Origin: Candidatus Nitrosocosmicus franklandus
GTDB lineage: Archaea > Thermoproteota > Nitrososphaeria > Nitrososphaerales > Nitrososphaeraceae
DNA: 64,000 nt
NCBI RefSeq assembly: GCF_900696045.1
Contig: NZ_LR216287.1
Coordinates: forward strand, 806,001 to 870,000
Direction: 5' to 3'
The notes beneath the pieces are model-generated. The model was not told where the DNA came from. It did not search any database and saw nothing but the letters and a program-made list of their open reading frames with translations. A program made the translations under genes and the position numbers. This document shows, piece after piece, positions 44,794 to 54,354 of the stretch. Each line of letters starts with the position of its first letter. Within the stretch, counting starts at the first letter, position 1.

Positions 44794-45668
44794 CTCAAAA
44801 GATACTTGTGATAAAGATGGCAGAAATGAGAAATTAACCTAGCCCCATCGGATCATTTCTACTTCTTTCATTCATAAGAGATGATGATAGGTGATAGCGA
44901 ATCATTCATCATTTACAGAGACTGAATACCAACAAATACCAAAGAGAGAACAGTACCCAGAACTAGATGTCCAATAAATCTTTCTTACAACTAGCGAGCT
45001 AATACCCAGAAAATGAGAAGGTATTAGTTCCTGTAATGTCTTTGTACTAAGATATTGGAGCTGAGCGCCATTTAACAATACCGCAAGACCCTACTTGTCC
45101 TACTCTCCCTCATATCAAGTATATCAATAAACCAATGGAATGGGAGGCAAGGTATACAACACAAAAGAAGCAGTCACTTGATATAATGCACTATTAACAG
45201 GTGAAATAGAAAAATGCCAAGGGTTAACTATTCTTTGTTACAAAGAGCCTAATTGGTATTTGATATTTGATTTTCATGTAATTCTAGTAATTCCTTGCTC
45301 TTCTTTTTTTCCAAAACGAAATCACACAAGGTCATAAAAAACCAGCAGAAACCCTACAATCAGTTCAAAAGTCATAAAGAACAAAGTGACACATGTCATC
45401 TAATGAAAGACAAAAAGATGATATAAAAGAAATAATAGCATAACCACGCAGACTTGTATTGTTTGTATCAGTCTAAACTCTTTCTAACTTTCCTTAAATC
45501 AAATTCTTGTATCAAACATTAAACAAAATATTATTAATTTGTTTGTTCGTTTAATTTTTCGATTATTCATTAATGCAACAAGTCAAAAATTGCCATATGA
45601 GAATGTAAAGGTTTTAGTATAATGGTTCTGTCTATGACGGACCTCAGTTGAAATCTCACGTCATCCAA
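44794..45668. other. long non-coding stretch at the border of the accessory region
   Basis: About 875 bases with no protein-like frame. Composition is AT-rich with short direct repeats. Gene density falls from here onward, which marks the change from core to accessory DNA. Confidence 0.5.
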
Positions 45669-45830
45669 ATGACCAATTACGAATTTCATATCGCAACTTC
45701 GATAGGCAATATCATAAGCAATAACGTTAGTATTGACGATTCAGGTGTCTGTTTTCGATTTGAAAGTAGTTGGCTGACAGAGAAAACTAGAAAGAGTAGA
45801 AAATTGTTAAAGATAAATATAGAAGGATAA
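45669..45830 (+). CDS. small hypothetical protein (53 aa)
   Basis: ATG at 45669 (MTNYEFHIATSIGNIISNNV) to TAA at 45828-45830. Strand-rich start and a basic end (EKTRKSRKLLKINIEG). The frame is open back to a TTG at 45648. It is followed 24 bases later by another small gene with a strong ribosome-binding site. Family unknown. Confidence 0.5.
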   Translation: MTNYEFHIATSIGNIISNNVSIDDSGVCFRFESSWLTEKTRKSRKLLKINIEG

Positions 45831-45835
45831 ATACT

Positions 45836-45841
45836 AGGAGG
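45836..45841 (+). promoter_or_regulatory. strong Shine-Dalgarno sequence AGGAGG
   Basis: A perfect AGGAGG lies 13 bases before the ATG at 45855 and 3 bases before a two-codon frame (ATG ATC TAG at 45845). Most genes here lack such a clear site, so it supports the small gene at 45855 being translated. Confidence 0.6.
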
Positions 45842-45854
45842 AGAATGATCTAGT

Positions 45855-46058
45855 ATGAACCGCTTGATAGTCGAATCCTATACCAATACCACACTGAATA
45901 CAATATTAGATGACATATCCAAGAAATACAAAATTGATACAACAAAGGATCGCCTTGATAAAGATGTCCCTATAGAAGAAATAAAATTTAAGTATAGGAC
46001 TTATTCTGAATGTGTCAAAATGTTATACAAGAGCGCTGGTGTAGTTAACGCAATTTAG
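45855..46058 (+). CDS. small hypothetical protein (67 aa)
   Basis: ATG at 45855 follows a perfect AGGAGG. The protein is mixed charged and likely helical: NTTLNTILDDISKKYKIDTT, DVPIEEIKFKYRTYSECVKM. No motif recognised. Its end overlaps the convergent zinc microprotein gene (46055) by 4 bases. Possibly co-transcribed with 45669-45830. Confidence 0.6.
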   Translation: MNRLIVESYTNTTLNTILDDISKKYKIDTTKDRLDKDVPIEEIKFKYRTYSECVKMLYKSAGVVNAI

Positions 46059-46213
46059 GTTCTAACTTTCATTAATTTTATATGGCCAGTTGTACAGACT
46101 TCCGATGTTTCTTTGTGATGGTGTAATAATTTTTTTGCTTTATCTTCAGGTAATTTTTCTGTTGAAATATACCCGCATTTATCGCAAATAACAATATAAC
46201 TCCAGCCTACCAA
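46055..46213 (-). CDS. small zinc-binding protein (52 aa)
   Basis: TTG at 46213 gives VGWSYIVICDKCGYISTEKL followed by PEDKAKKLLHHHKETSEVCT and a basic end. The pattern CxxC, then HHH and a later C, is a zinc-finger-like set (C-x2-C...H...C/H). It is below the usual length limit for gene finders but has coherent composition. Function unknown. Confidence 0.6.
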   Translation of the reverse strand: MVGWSYIVICDKCGYISTEKLPEDKAKKLLHHHKETSEVCTTGHIKLMKVRT

Positions 46214-46697
46214 ATAGTTTCATTGTAATTATGAACTATTTATATTTATTTTATATGAAAAAATGATGAGGAGTTAAAAGTAAAATCTCAAAGCAAATCC
46301 ATAACAACAGAATCTACATTGTATCCTTACTAACAAGTTCTCTTGAATATGGTCATAAATATAATTAATGCAGTTTTAATCAAAACAGATAGGGTGTAAA
46401 ATCCAAATTCATGTTGTGTCTTTAGTATACGATTTTGAATGAATTTAAGCGATTATATGAGATGATCGTTTGGATTCCCATTCTTCAATCTCGTCATTTT
46501 TTAGATTCGATTAATATAATATCAAAATTCAATCGAAATAAAAGAAAGAAAATTTTCCTGGTGTTGTGGTATTAATTGATCAATCATCAACTAATGGTCT
46601 ACATGTTGGAAAAATGCATGATCATCCTTTTAATCCCGGAAACCCAAACTATTCGATTTTGGATATGAAAGTGGCATAAGACTTTTGCACATGAATA
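46214..46697. other. non-coding stretch with a coding remnant
   Basis: Most of the stretch is AT-rich filler. At 46542-46679 a frame without a start codon encodes a protein-like tail (FPGVVVLIDQSSTNGLHVGK, then HDHPFNPGNPNYSILDMKVA) ending TAA, 18 bases before the target duplication of the IS. I read it as the C-terminal remnant of a lost gene. Confidence 0.4.
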
Positions 46698-46705
46698 CTT
46701 CTTGG

Positions 46706-47372
46706 GGCTCTGTTCAGTTAACATGTTTTATTTCATTGTTATGATAGTCTACAAAGAGCCGCAGCCAATTCCGTACATGCTTTAACTTGCAGTTCTTTAT
46801 TCTACAAGGAAAGTAATCATCGAAACTTTCGGTTCTATCCTTGATATATTGCATCGTTCTTTCGATTACACTTTTCTCGTAAGAAGAATGAATATGGTGA
46901 TCGAGTTTGAGAAACTGACAAGCCATGGGATACCAAGTCCCACCATCTGTAGAAACTGGGTGCTTTCCATGAACTTTGATCAAATTAGAAAGATATCTTT
47001 CTGCAACAAACATGTTTCTCTCTTTGGATATAGAAAGTGCGAGGATCTGTCTGTTTGCAGGCTCTATCGCCACCCAAAGCCAGATGTATTCTGACCCTAC
47101 CTTCAACATTGTCTCGTCTACAATATATTCTAGAATTCTTCTTCTTGATGCTTTCAATTTTTGAGGCCTGTATTTTTGAATCCAATTCCAGATGGAGACA
47201 TGGTTTCTTTTATACATCTGAGACAATCTTTCCGAGGCTTTTCTTAAAGATAAACCTGAAAAGTACAAATGTAAGCCATAATACACATACCTTGAAGGTG
47301 TTCTGTTTCTGCTAATCATAAAAGAAATAGGACATCTTCAAGCTATAGGTTTATCGTTAAATGAACAGAGCC
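46706..47372 (-). mobile_element. IS6/IS240-like insertion sequence, copy B (apparently intact)
   Basis: 667 bp with GGCTCTGTTCA ends and a perfect 8-bp target duplication, carrying one full transposase gene. It is the only one of the three copies with an undisrupted reading frame and is also the most diverged from the other two, so it is probably from a sister lineage rather than their direct parent. Confidence 0.93.
46714..47319 (-). CDS. IS6-family DDE transposase (intact)
   Basis: 201 aa, somewhat short for IS6 enzymes. N-terminal helix-turn-helix (LSLRKASERLSQMYKRNHVS) is followed by the RNase-H-fold core: first Asp in YIVDETMLKVGSEYIWLWVA, second Asp in HPVSTDGGTWYP, and the Glu in KSVIERTMQYIKDRTESFDD. 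DNFFPC-like FDDYFPCRIKNCKLKHVRNW closes the core. All three catalytic acids are present, so this copy may still be active and could act on the defective copies, whose ends match. Confidence 0.93.
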   Translation of the reverse strand: MISRNRTPSRYVYYGLHLYFSGLSLRKASERLSQMYKRNHVSIWNWIQKYRPQKLKASRRRILEYIVDETMLKVGSEYIWLWVAIEPANRQILALSISKERNMFVAERYLSNLIKVHGKHPVSTDGGTWYPMACQFLKLDHHIHSSYEKSVIERTMQYIKDRTESFDDYFPCRIKNCKLKHVRNWLRLFVDYHNNEIKHVN

Positions 47373-47380
47373 CTTCTTGG

Positions 47381-47721
47381 TAATCAATCAATTAATCAAT
47401 TAATCAAACAAACAAACACATTTCCCCATATATCGAATAATGACAATTCCGTAAGAATTGTCATTTCTATAAAATAAAAACTCGTAAAACGATGAGGGAC
47501 GAAAACTGATCAAGTCACAGTAATAATAATAAGTTTACCATGATAATATAACGTATATATTATATTTGCCACACGTCTAGAAAAGTTAATCAGGTTTCTT
47601 TTGACCGCCTTTTTCTTCTAACTATCAAATACCCACCTTCATGTATCATCCATTTTTGTTTGTTTCTCGATCATATACATGTCATTAATCAAAAGTTTAA
47701 AAGAAAAATTTCACAATGAAT
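47381..47721. other. non-coding stretch with an 11-bp hairpin
   Basis: Short AATC/AAAC direct repeats come first. At 47439-47465 AATGACAATTC and GAATTGTCATT form a perfect 11-bp stem with loop CGTAA. It may be a terminator or protein-binding site; there is no clear gene that it would end. Nothing else is visible. Confidence 0.5.
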
Positions 47722-47859
47722 CTAGGTAAAACTAGGACATTTACATCCTACAGCCTTGCAAAAAGGAGGAGCATTGCCCATACCTACAGAAATATGCAAT
47801 GATTTAGGATGACTACAATTCTTGCATTTAATAAAGTCATCAGGAGTACTAATACTCAT
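47722..47859 (-). CDS. small cysteine-rich zinc protein (45 aa)
   Basis: ATG at 47859 to TAG at 47722-47724. The sequence has an N-terminal knuckle (FIKCKNCSHPKSLHISVG) and a C-terminal CKAVGCKCPSFT. Together CxxC-H...H and C...CxC could bind zinc or another metal. It is too short for usual gene calling, but the cysteine spacing is coherent. Confidence 0.6.
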   Translation of the reverse strand: MSISTPDDFIKCKNCSHPKSLHISVGMGNAPPFCKAVGCKCPSFT

Positions 47860-48060
47860 AAAAAGACATTACACTTCATTTTATAAAAAGCATATAGTAT
47901 TGCGTTTGAATTTAAGTTTCCACAGTTGGCTAAATTAACAAAATGTAATAAAATACATTATAGAAACAAATCAGTTTGATTTGAATCGCTATGAGTACGA
48001 AGTTTTGGCTTCAGAGAATATCAATATTGTCTTAACTAGTCAAAAAAACAACTGATAATT

Positions 48061-48081
48061 CCACTTTTTAGTGGCTTTTTT
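48061..48081 (+). terminator. bacterial-style terminator-like hairpin
   Basis: CCACT (48061-48065), loop TTTT, AGTGG (48070-48074) and then CTTTTTT. The stem and T run read as a factor-independent terminator on the plus strand, but no plus-strand gene is seen just upstream. It may be fortuitous. Confidence 0.35.
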
Positions 48082-48272
48082 CAAGTCATTTTTTACCCAT
48101 CTATGCTAATTACTAATAATATCTTTTCCAGTGTTCATGATTTGAATTTGGTTATGGGTTATCTTGTGAATAGAAACGATGTAGAAAATTGTTTGCCAAA
48201 TGTTTAATGATATCCAAATTTTACCTGAAAAAGGTAGCGCTAACTTTGTACATCAGAAAAGTCAAGCAATTA

Positions 48273-48632
48273 CTAGATTGTTTGATTTTTTGTGTGTGGA
48301 TCTACTTTTATCATACTTTCTGGGTCAACAATATACTTTACTAATTTCGGTTTGTCTATACGGACTGTACAAGATCTATCGCCTTTTCCATTCTTTTCCA
48401 AAATTATGATACCTTTCTTCCTCATCCATTCTATCCCATCGTCGAAGGAGTCCAATAATTCTGTACTATAGTAATTCTTGTTAATGTTGTCGAGTGGTCC
48501 TAGAGATAGCAAGATTTCATTATAAAGTTCTTCAACTGAGCCAAAGGTAAAATTTTTTTCAGGTTCTCCTCCCAAAATAATATGGATATGAGTCATTAGG
48601 CTCTTTATTACATCAAGATCCTTTTTATCCAT
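48273..48632 (-). CDS. hypothetical protein (119 aa)
   Basis: ATG at 48632. Helical start (DKKDLDVIKSLMTHIHIILG), a middle region ELYNEILLSLGPLDNINKNY and an end with helix-strand-strand (WMRKKGIIILEKNGKGDRSC TVRIDKPKL split) that could be a wing. It might be a small winged-helix protein, but the match is weak. No neighbours suggest a role. Confidence 0.6.
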   Translation of the reverse strand: MDKKDLDVIKSLMTHIHIILGGEPEKNFTFGSVEELYNEILLSLGPLDNINKNYYSTELLDSFDDGIEWMRKKGIIILEKNGKGDRSCTVRIDKPKLVKYIVDPESMIKVDPHTKNQTI

Positions 48633-48837
48633 ATTTGCTTAGATATGACAACTCTTTTAAACAGTATAAATCCTTTGAATCCAAAATAATAAGGCAATAA
48701 TCCTAAAATTACTGGAATTACAATAGTGATAAATTTCAGTCACCCCAATTTTTTCTTATGTCATATAAAGTCACATATATAGATAAACGTAATCACAAAA
48801 AAACAAGCTGGATAACAAAGTAAAGAAAAAAAGAGGA

Positions 48838-49398
48838 TCAGTCTTCTGCAATAGTAATTTCCTTAACTACATCAAAGCTATTCCCTGAGTTACTATCATG
48901 AATTGTATATGTTATCACATAGTTTCCAGCAGGAAAAGGCGATGTCTGAGATATTGTAAATGGAATGAAAACTTCCTTATTTTGATGATGAGAGGTAATT
49001 TCGCTAACTGGGAGTCCTTGTTGTCCAGCCAAGACATTTCCTTCTGTATCAGAAATGACAAAATCTGCAGAAAAGTTAATGGTATAAAGAGAGTCACTTC
49101 CTTCCACAATTGTTCCATACTCAAATCCTACTGGTTCTATGTATAGAATAATATCTTCTCCAGGACTAAATGTACTGGAATTTCTTTGATCATAAACACC
49201 ATAGCCTTGAGGGTCTGCATTTACAAATGTATCAAATGCAGAACCAAAGACCTGTCCATCACTTTGTTCAGGTGAACCTGTCGCATTTTCAGCCGCTTGT
49301 GCTAAAGCTGGTTGCATACCATATGAAATTACAGAAACAATTGCCGACGCGAATACGGCCACCGTCAAAATAAAGAGCTTGTTAGTAGATTGTACCAC
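48838..49398 (-). CDS. secreted beta-sandwich protein
   Basis: Signal peptide at residues 1-34 (LFILTVAVFASAIVSVISYG...ALAQA). The mature part contains AFDTFVNADPQGYGVYDQRN, FSPGEDIILYIEPVGFEYGT and FPAGNYVITYTIHDSNSGNS, the alternating pattern of an extracellular immunoglobulin-like domain. Length 186 aa. Thaumarchaea secrete many such proteins. No cofactor motif is visible. ATG at 49398. Confidence 0.7.
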   Translation of the reverse strand: MVQSTNKLFILTVAVFASAIVSVISYGMQPALAQAAENATGSPEQSDGQVFGSAFDTFVNADPQGYGVYDQRNSSTFSPGEDIILYIEPVGFEYGTIVEGSDSLYTINFSADFVISDTEGNVLAGQQGLPVSEITSHHQNKEVFIPFTISQTSPFPAGNYVITYTIHDSNSGNSFDVVKEITIAED

Positions 49399-49626
49399 AA
49401 TTTGCTAAAAATATAACTCCCAAATATCTTTATTGATTGCACCAAAATGAAGCTGTTACAAGCAGGAGTTTGAAAAAGCGAAATGAAAATGAATACAATT
49501 TTCATGATTTTATTCTAGGACCGAGTTGACCGATACAATAAACAAGGAAGCGATATAATAATGACAACCTGAATTGCATACCTAATTCCAATATACTTTA
49601 AATACTAGATTTCAGATATACCGTTA

Positions 49627-49830
49627 ATGAATAGATCACTGTATATAGGATTCGGAATAATAGCAGTTTTCATGGTATTTGCAGTAGTTGCAACAATTCC
49701 AGGAATTAATCTTCCCAGTACGGTGGGCCAACAAGTATATGCTTCCGACGGCGGTAATGACAAAGAATGCTTATCTGCTTCATCAGCTCTATTCTTTGAC
49801 ACACAGTCTGAATTAGCTGCATATGTCTAA
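49627..49830 (+). CDS. small secreted protein (67 aa)
   Basis: ATG at 49627. Residues ~5-28 are a signal/anchor helix (LYIGFGIIAVFMVFAVVATI), followed by a short exported part (STVGQQVYASDGGNDKECLS) with a single cysteine. It may be a lipoprotein-like or truncated secreted protein. Family unknown. Confidence 0.55.
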   Translation: MNRSLYIGFGIIAVFMVFAVVATIPGINLPSTVGQQVYASDGGNDKECLSASSALFFDTQSELAAYV

Positions 49831-50019
49831 TCACAAAATTTTTTTAGTAAATTCTCTGATTCAACACGAATTAATGGGCAATTTCTTACATATAGCATAG
49901 TTACATAAACTTCGTCAATTAAATATAAAACAAAAATAATAAAATCGGAAAGGAAATTGAGATAAATATTCTTCTAAGAATAGTTGCAAATTCACAAGAT
50001 TAATAAACAAAAAATTAGT

Positions 50020-50289
50020 TTATTGTTGGCCTAATGCCAAATTACCCAGTTGCTGTTGTAATTGAATATTGACATTATTACATGATGCGAAAGTAATCTC
50101 TCCAGATACACATTGTGTATTTTGTTCGTTTGCTTGACCTTGTTCAATTTCTTGTTCTGCATCATTGTGTTTCTTCTTTCCGCCAGCGTATGCATAGTTA
50201 TCACCTAGGGCTACTACTGAACCAATTAAGGCTGCTGCAATAAACATCGCAAATATTCCGACCTTATAGTTTTTTGTTATGTTACTCAT
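50020..50289 (-). CDS. secreted small protein, conserved-leader family member 1
   Basis: ATG at 50289 (MSNITKNYKVG). Signal peptide with cleavage near YAYAGG (about residue 33). The mature part is short and polar (KKKHNDAEQEIEQGQANEQN), then a two-cysteine tail: QCVSGEITFASCNN...LGNLALGQQ. The first ~57 residues are identical to those of the gene at 56389-56658, and the DNA, including bases before the ATG, is nearly the same. The tails differ. The two cysteines could form a disulfide. Confidence 0.75.
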   Translation of the reverse strand: MSNITKNYKVGIFAMFIAAALIGSVVALGDNYAYAGGKKKHNDAEQEIEQGQANEQNTQCVSGEITFASCNNVNIQLQQQLGNLALGQQ

Positions 50290-50509
50290 TTTGATCAAAA
50301 TCTATAGTCAAAATTAATCATATCATAGTTTGGATACTCTTTACTGCTGAATTAAAATAAAATCAACCTACAGTATCGTTTTCTTGTAAATAATTATGCA
50401 ATATTATTAGTAAAAGTTGTACTTTATAAGCGATACCATAACTATCCAGGTTCATCTCAACTCGGTACATAGAATTTAGATAGAGCAAATACAATATCAA
50501 AATTCATGC

Positions 50510-50740
50510 ATGAACATATTCCAGCATATTATAAGCACAGAAAATAAAAAAATAGCAAGAAGGTCTTTCCATCGAGTTAGTCAATTGTCTAGGATCATAA
50601 TCCGAGGATTGAGCTGTTCTTACGACATACTTGAAAATAAATTTTTAATTGTAAGTAAAGATATACATAAAACTGTTCGAGGTAATCTTCATAATCGCGG
50701 TCTTTATGTTTTCAATTTAGGCTCTTCAAGTATCACATAA
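50510..50740 (+). CDS. doubtful hypothetical protein (76 aa)
   Basis: ATG at 50510. The frame encodes a basic, hydrophobic-patterned sequence (ARRSFHRVSQLSRIIIRGLS, KFLIVSKDIHKTVRGNLHNR). There is no family match and it stands alone between non-coding stretches. It may be a chance frame. Confidence 0.3.
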   Translation: MNIFQHIISTENKKIARRSFHRVSQLSRIIIRGLSCSYDILENKFLIVSKDIHKTVRGNLHNRGLYVFNLGSSSIT

Positions 50741-51624
50741 GTTCTATGACATTCGATACCTTTTGTGATAGACGATTTGCAGGAGAGGATTTTCAGAGAG
50801 ACATATAAATATAGAAAGGATATAAGATGGATTTCATTTATTAACCCAAGTTAGGAAGTTACGAGAATTCATAAGAATAAATAAAATACATTCAGAAATC
50901 CCTCCAATAGTATTTTACATGACAAAAAAGATGTTCTTCTTTATGAGTTCATATTAGTAATTTATTCTTGTTGAGAAAGTTCCTTGTATTTTCCACTAGC
51001 ATGATGAAGTATTATATCACCTTGTAGGTTGTCATACATGTATTTAATATTCCTTTCATTCTATTAATCTCCCAAAAGATGTCAATTTGGTTGAAGAATA
51101 TTAACTTCAACACGTAATCTCATAATTCTCAAAGTGAACACGAAAGTTACCTAAAATTGGACACTATTTCTATTTCTCTGGTCAATCGCTCTTTTATGAA
51201 TATTTTGAAAATTAGTTGTTCAATTTTATAATTTGTTTCCCTTTTTATTTTTTAATGTTTGAACTTAATACTAAATGACCCCTCACTGTGGGTTGGTATT
51301 ACATCATAAAATTGATGTTACAAACATTCTTAGTATTATAAGCCACGTTGCAATTGTAAAATAAATCACTTTTATTGGATCACCATAGCTTTTTACTAGA
51401 TAACAGAATCAAAATAAGATCATTTCAAGTAAGTCCACATTTATAATTAAAAATCCTACCATAATAATAATAATCAGATACCATGTAATAAGATTAATCC
51501 TAATGACCCCTAAACTGAATCAAAATCACTTTAAAAGATATATTTTAGATAAATATTAACAAAATGGGTTTCAAAATAAAATTACTATGGCCATGCAATA
51601 ATATTATCTAATCCCCCACCCTAG
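50741..51624. other. long non-coding stretch
   Basis: About 880 bases without a convincing gene. A 25-codon minus-strand frame at 50962-51039 (MYDNLQGDIILHHASGKYKE...) looks protein-like but is very short. No repeats or RNA genes recognised. Confidence 0.45.
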
Positions 51625-53061
51625 TTAAGTATACAGCCGTATTTTATGAAAGATATTATGTGATGACATAATGGTAAAAGATGCCACAATTATTCCTATG
51701 ATATCTCTCCAAAGTTCCTGGTTATTTGGTTTTTGCACCATGATAGAGTATCCAGCAACCATCTGAAAGATATCCAGCAACCAGAATCCTAGACTTCCCC
51801 AGCCCAGTAGTCCTGCCACTAGTGCACCCAATCTTGCTCCAAAACGGACAAAGTAAATTGAAACAAAGATAAGTAGATACCAAACAACTGCAATGAAAAG
51901 CCAGAAAGGTTCTAGAAATTGCGTCCTAGTATCTAAAAAATAATAAGTTGTGCCAATAGCTAAAAGCAGGAACAGAGAAATCAACAAAATCCGGTAGTTG
52001 GATGATAAGGATGTTCGCTCTTTTCTAAAATTGGATTTATCCTTCTTTTTTGTATACCGACTTTCTTCATCAATACAATACCTTAAAGAAGCCTCAAACG
52101 ATTTAAGATCTATAGGAATAATTTTGTTTATCAAATCATCTTTTACAATAGCTTCATGTTTAAGACTATCAATTAGAGGCCTTGCCAACGATGCTTTAAT
52201 TGGTGTAACCAAATCAACCCAGTATGATGAGAGTCGTGGAGTCAAAAACGGAATGATCAAAACTTTGATAGATTTTTTGAGAAGTCTAGCATATATTTTC
52301 ATCATGTCAAGATAAGTAAGTATGTCTGGACCACCTATGTCGAATATTTTTCCTTCGGTTTGAGGTGTTTCAATTGATCTATAAAGGTAAGTAATTACAT
52401 CATCAGTGAATATTGGTTGGCAGTTAGTTAACACCCATTTAGGACAAATCATTATAGGCAATCTCTCGACAAGATATCTTAACATCTCAAAAGAACCACC
52501 GCCACTTCCTAATATAACCGCGGCTCGATAAATCGTCACCTCCGCATTTGATCTTCTTAATATATCCCCTACAAGTTTCCTACTAAGCATGTGTTGAGAA
52601 AGTTCGGATTCTTTACTGTGAGTTAACCCCCCTAAATAAATAATTCTCTTGACCCCACATTGATCCGCTGCATTTGTAAAATTCTCAGCAGTTTTTTGTT
52701 CCTTTTCTGAAAATTTTTTCCAATCCTTTGTAGAGCCTTCCATTGAATGAACCAGATAATATGCAATGTCAATGTCTTTTAGAGCTTTTAAACAATCTTC
52801 ATAGTTACTTAGATCTCCTTCGACTACCTCGACTCTTGATGATAAACCATCTTCTTCATAATGGTTAGAAGTATTAAAAGAACTTTTATTGCGAGTCAAG
52901 CAACGTATTGAATACCGGGTTGCTTGATTCCCTGAATTTTCAATATTAGCCTTGATTAATTGCCGTAGCAATCTACTTCCGATAAAGCCACTTGCACCTG
53001 TAACTAGAATTTTTAGCTTCTTGCCGTTGTTCTGGTCTCGGTACTGAAAGTCAATTTCCAA
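51625..53061 (-). CDS. NAD(P)-binding SDR/NmrA-like protein fused to a membrane domain
   Basis: Residues ~16-300 are an atypical short-chain dehydrogenase: KILVTGASGFIGSRLLRQLI binds the dinucleotide, followed by VEVVEGDLSNYEDCLKALKD, IAYYLVHSMEG and GVKRIIYLGGLTHSKESELS. The last ~120 residues hold four predicted membrane helices (ILLISLFLLLAIGTTYYFLD and FWLFIAVVWYLLIFVSIYFV among them). The substrate is unknown; related proteins are annotated as NAD-dependent epimerase/YwnB-like. ATG at 53061. Confidence 0.85.
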   Translation of the reverse strand: MEIDFQYRDQNNGKKLKILVTGASGFIGSRLLRQLIKANIENSGNQATRYSIRCLTRNKSSFNTSNHYEEDGLSSRVEVVEGDLSNYEDCLKALKDIDIAYYLVHSMEGSTKDWKKFSEKEQKTAENFTNAADQCGVKRIIYLGGLTHSKESELSQHMLSRKLVGDILRRSNAEVTIYRAAVILGSGGGSFEMLRYLVERLPIMICPKWVLTNCQPIFTDDVITYLYRSIETPQTEGKIFDIGGPDILTYLDMMKIYARLLKKSIKVLIIPFLTPRLSSYWVDLVTPIKASLARPLIDSLKHEAIVKDDLINKIIPIDLKSFEASLRYCIDEESRYTKKKDKSNFRKERTSLSSNYRILLISLFLLLAIGTTYYFLDTRTQFLEPFWLFIAVVWYLLIFVSIYFVRFGARLGALVAGLLGWGSLGFWLLDIFQMVAGYSIMVQKPNNQELWRDIIGIIVASFTIMSSHNIFHKIRLYT

Positions 53062-53475
53062 TTTGAACTAATGTGTTTAACATCATTTTAAATCGTATGT
53101 ATATGATTCTAATACGTTACAAAAATACGTGTTAAAGAGATAGACATATGTACAACAACTATGTTGTCTTTTCATAATTTATACAGAGAATATAATTATC
53201 TTGGTAAATTCAAAGATTATCCCGATTTAAGAAATCGCATGACAATTGAAAAAATTGGAGGTTATTTTGCTTATTGAGAATGTACAAAAAAAACAGAGAG
53301 GGAGAGATGGATCAAGTACTAACTTCGCTGGATTGTTTAGGCTTTGAGGATAATTTCGTTTTTAACCAGTGTATGAATAGCCTGAGATTTGATGTTATCT
53401 TATAGAATTGCATATTTACCTACATGTATATACGAAGATGTACCTCTTATCCTTTTTCCATGTGACCAAACTCCT
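53062..53475. other. non-coding stretch
   Basis: No gene seen. ACAACA/TGTTGT (around 53151-53166) is a minor inverted repeat upstream of the SDR gene, with no further support. Confidence 0.4.
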
Positions 53476-53733
53476 TTACATACATTCATTTAGTAAAGTA
53501 TCTATTTTATCTCGTAGTTGAAGGAGATTTTTCTTATTGACTATGATGGATTGTGACTCTAGTAGAATTTCGCCCTTGTATGACTTCCTGGTGATCGAAT
53601 ATTGATCGTTATACTCAGGTTTACCCGGATATTGCTTTGAGAGATTTTTGACTTCAATTATCCAACGGATGACATCTTTATCTTTTGTTGGTGATAAATT
53701 AACAGAGTTCACCGATGTATTAAAGCGTGTCAA
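53476..53733 (-). CDS. hypothetical protein (85 aa)
   Basis: The frame starts at 53733. IRWIIEVKNLSKQYPGKPEY, DQYSITRKSYKGEILLESQS and KNLLQLRDKIDTLLNECM give a strand-strand-helix plan. The composition is protein-like. No family recognised. Confidence 0.5.
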   Translation of the reverse strand: MTRFNTSVNSVNLSPTKDKDVIRWIIEVKNLSKQYPGKPEYNDQYSITRKSYKGEILLESQSIIVNKKNLLQLRDKIDTLLNECM

Positions 53734-53809
53734 ATCCTCATTTATGTGCTTTCACAGATAAAAAATAATGGTCCGAGTTGCAAAAGATGATGAGAAAAAG
53801 ATATACAAT

Positions 53810-53887
53810 CTACTTTGTTGAGGCAGCCAAGGCCAAGGATGTAACTGTCAACGTAATTGCCAGTACCCATAGTCGAAAATCCATCAT
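53810..53887 (-). CDS. possible single-helix membrane microprotein (25 aa)
   Basis: Tandem ATG codons (53887, 53884) begin MMDFRLWVLAITLTVTSLAL followed by AASTK and TAG. It reads as a short membrane helix or a bare signal peptide. The length makes chance possible; no other evidence. Confidence 0.3.
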   Translation of the reverse strand: MMDFRLWVLAITLTVTSLALAASTK

Positions 53888-54354
53888 CGACCTATAGTCA
53901 CAGTTATATAAGAATTTCTTACAATAGCCAATAACGAGTCATGATATCAATTTAATATCAAAGATTTTAACGATCTGATAAGTATGGTCCTTGTCATAAA
54001 CATGATTTTGGTATAGGTTTATTGGCATCCTCATTTCAGAACAATCGACAAAATCAATACGAGGGCATACTAGAGATCAATAAGAAAGGAAAAGTCAACC
54101 TTTGTAAGAGAATAACAACAAAATAAGGAAAAAGAGAGATCGATCAATTTGATAAAAATTAGTAAAACATGTACAAAATTTTTTACCACCTTGATACTTT
54201 ATTCATACAAACAAAAAGGAAAGCAATTATGTGTAATTTGATTGAGATTATGGAAATTAATAAAAATAAACATATTGAAATTAGTATAGGTACTCCCCCC
54301 CTAACTCTACAGTCAAAATTGCAAATTAAATTTATGACTTTCTCAAAAATTAAC
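53888..54354. other. non-coding stretch
   Basis: Frames at 54169-54405 (plus) and 54183-54389 (minus) overlap each other, and neither has convincing composition. A run of seven C occurs at 54295-54301. Nothing else. Confidence 0.4.

Larger units (their letters stand above)
46698..47380. repeat. 8-bp target-site duplication of IS copy B
   Basis: CTTCTTGG lies directly on both sides of the insertion sequence (46698-46705 and 47373-47380), an exact 8-bp duplication. Confidence 0.9.

Noticed and set aside
45605-45660. Possible tRNA-like segment (GGTTTTAGTATAATGGTTCTG)
   Set aside because: It resembles a D arm only; no pairing acceptor or T arm follows.
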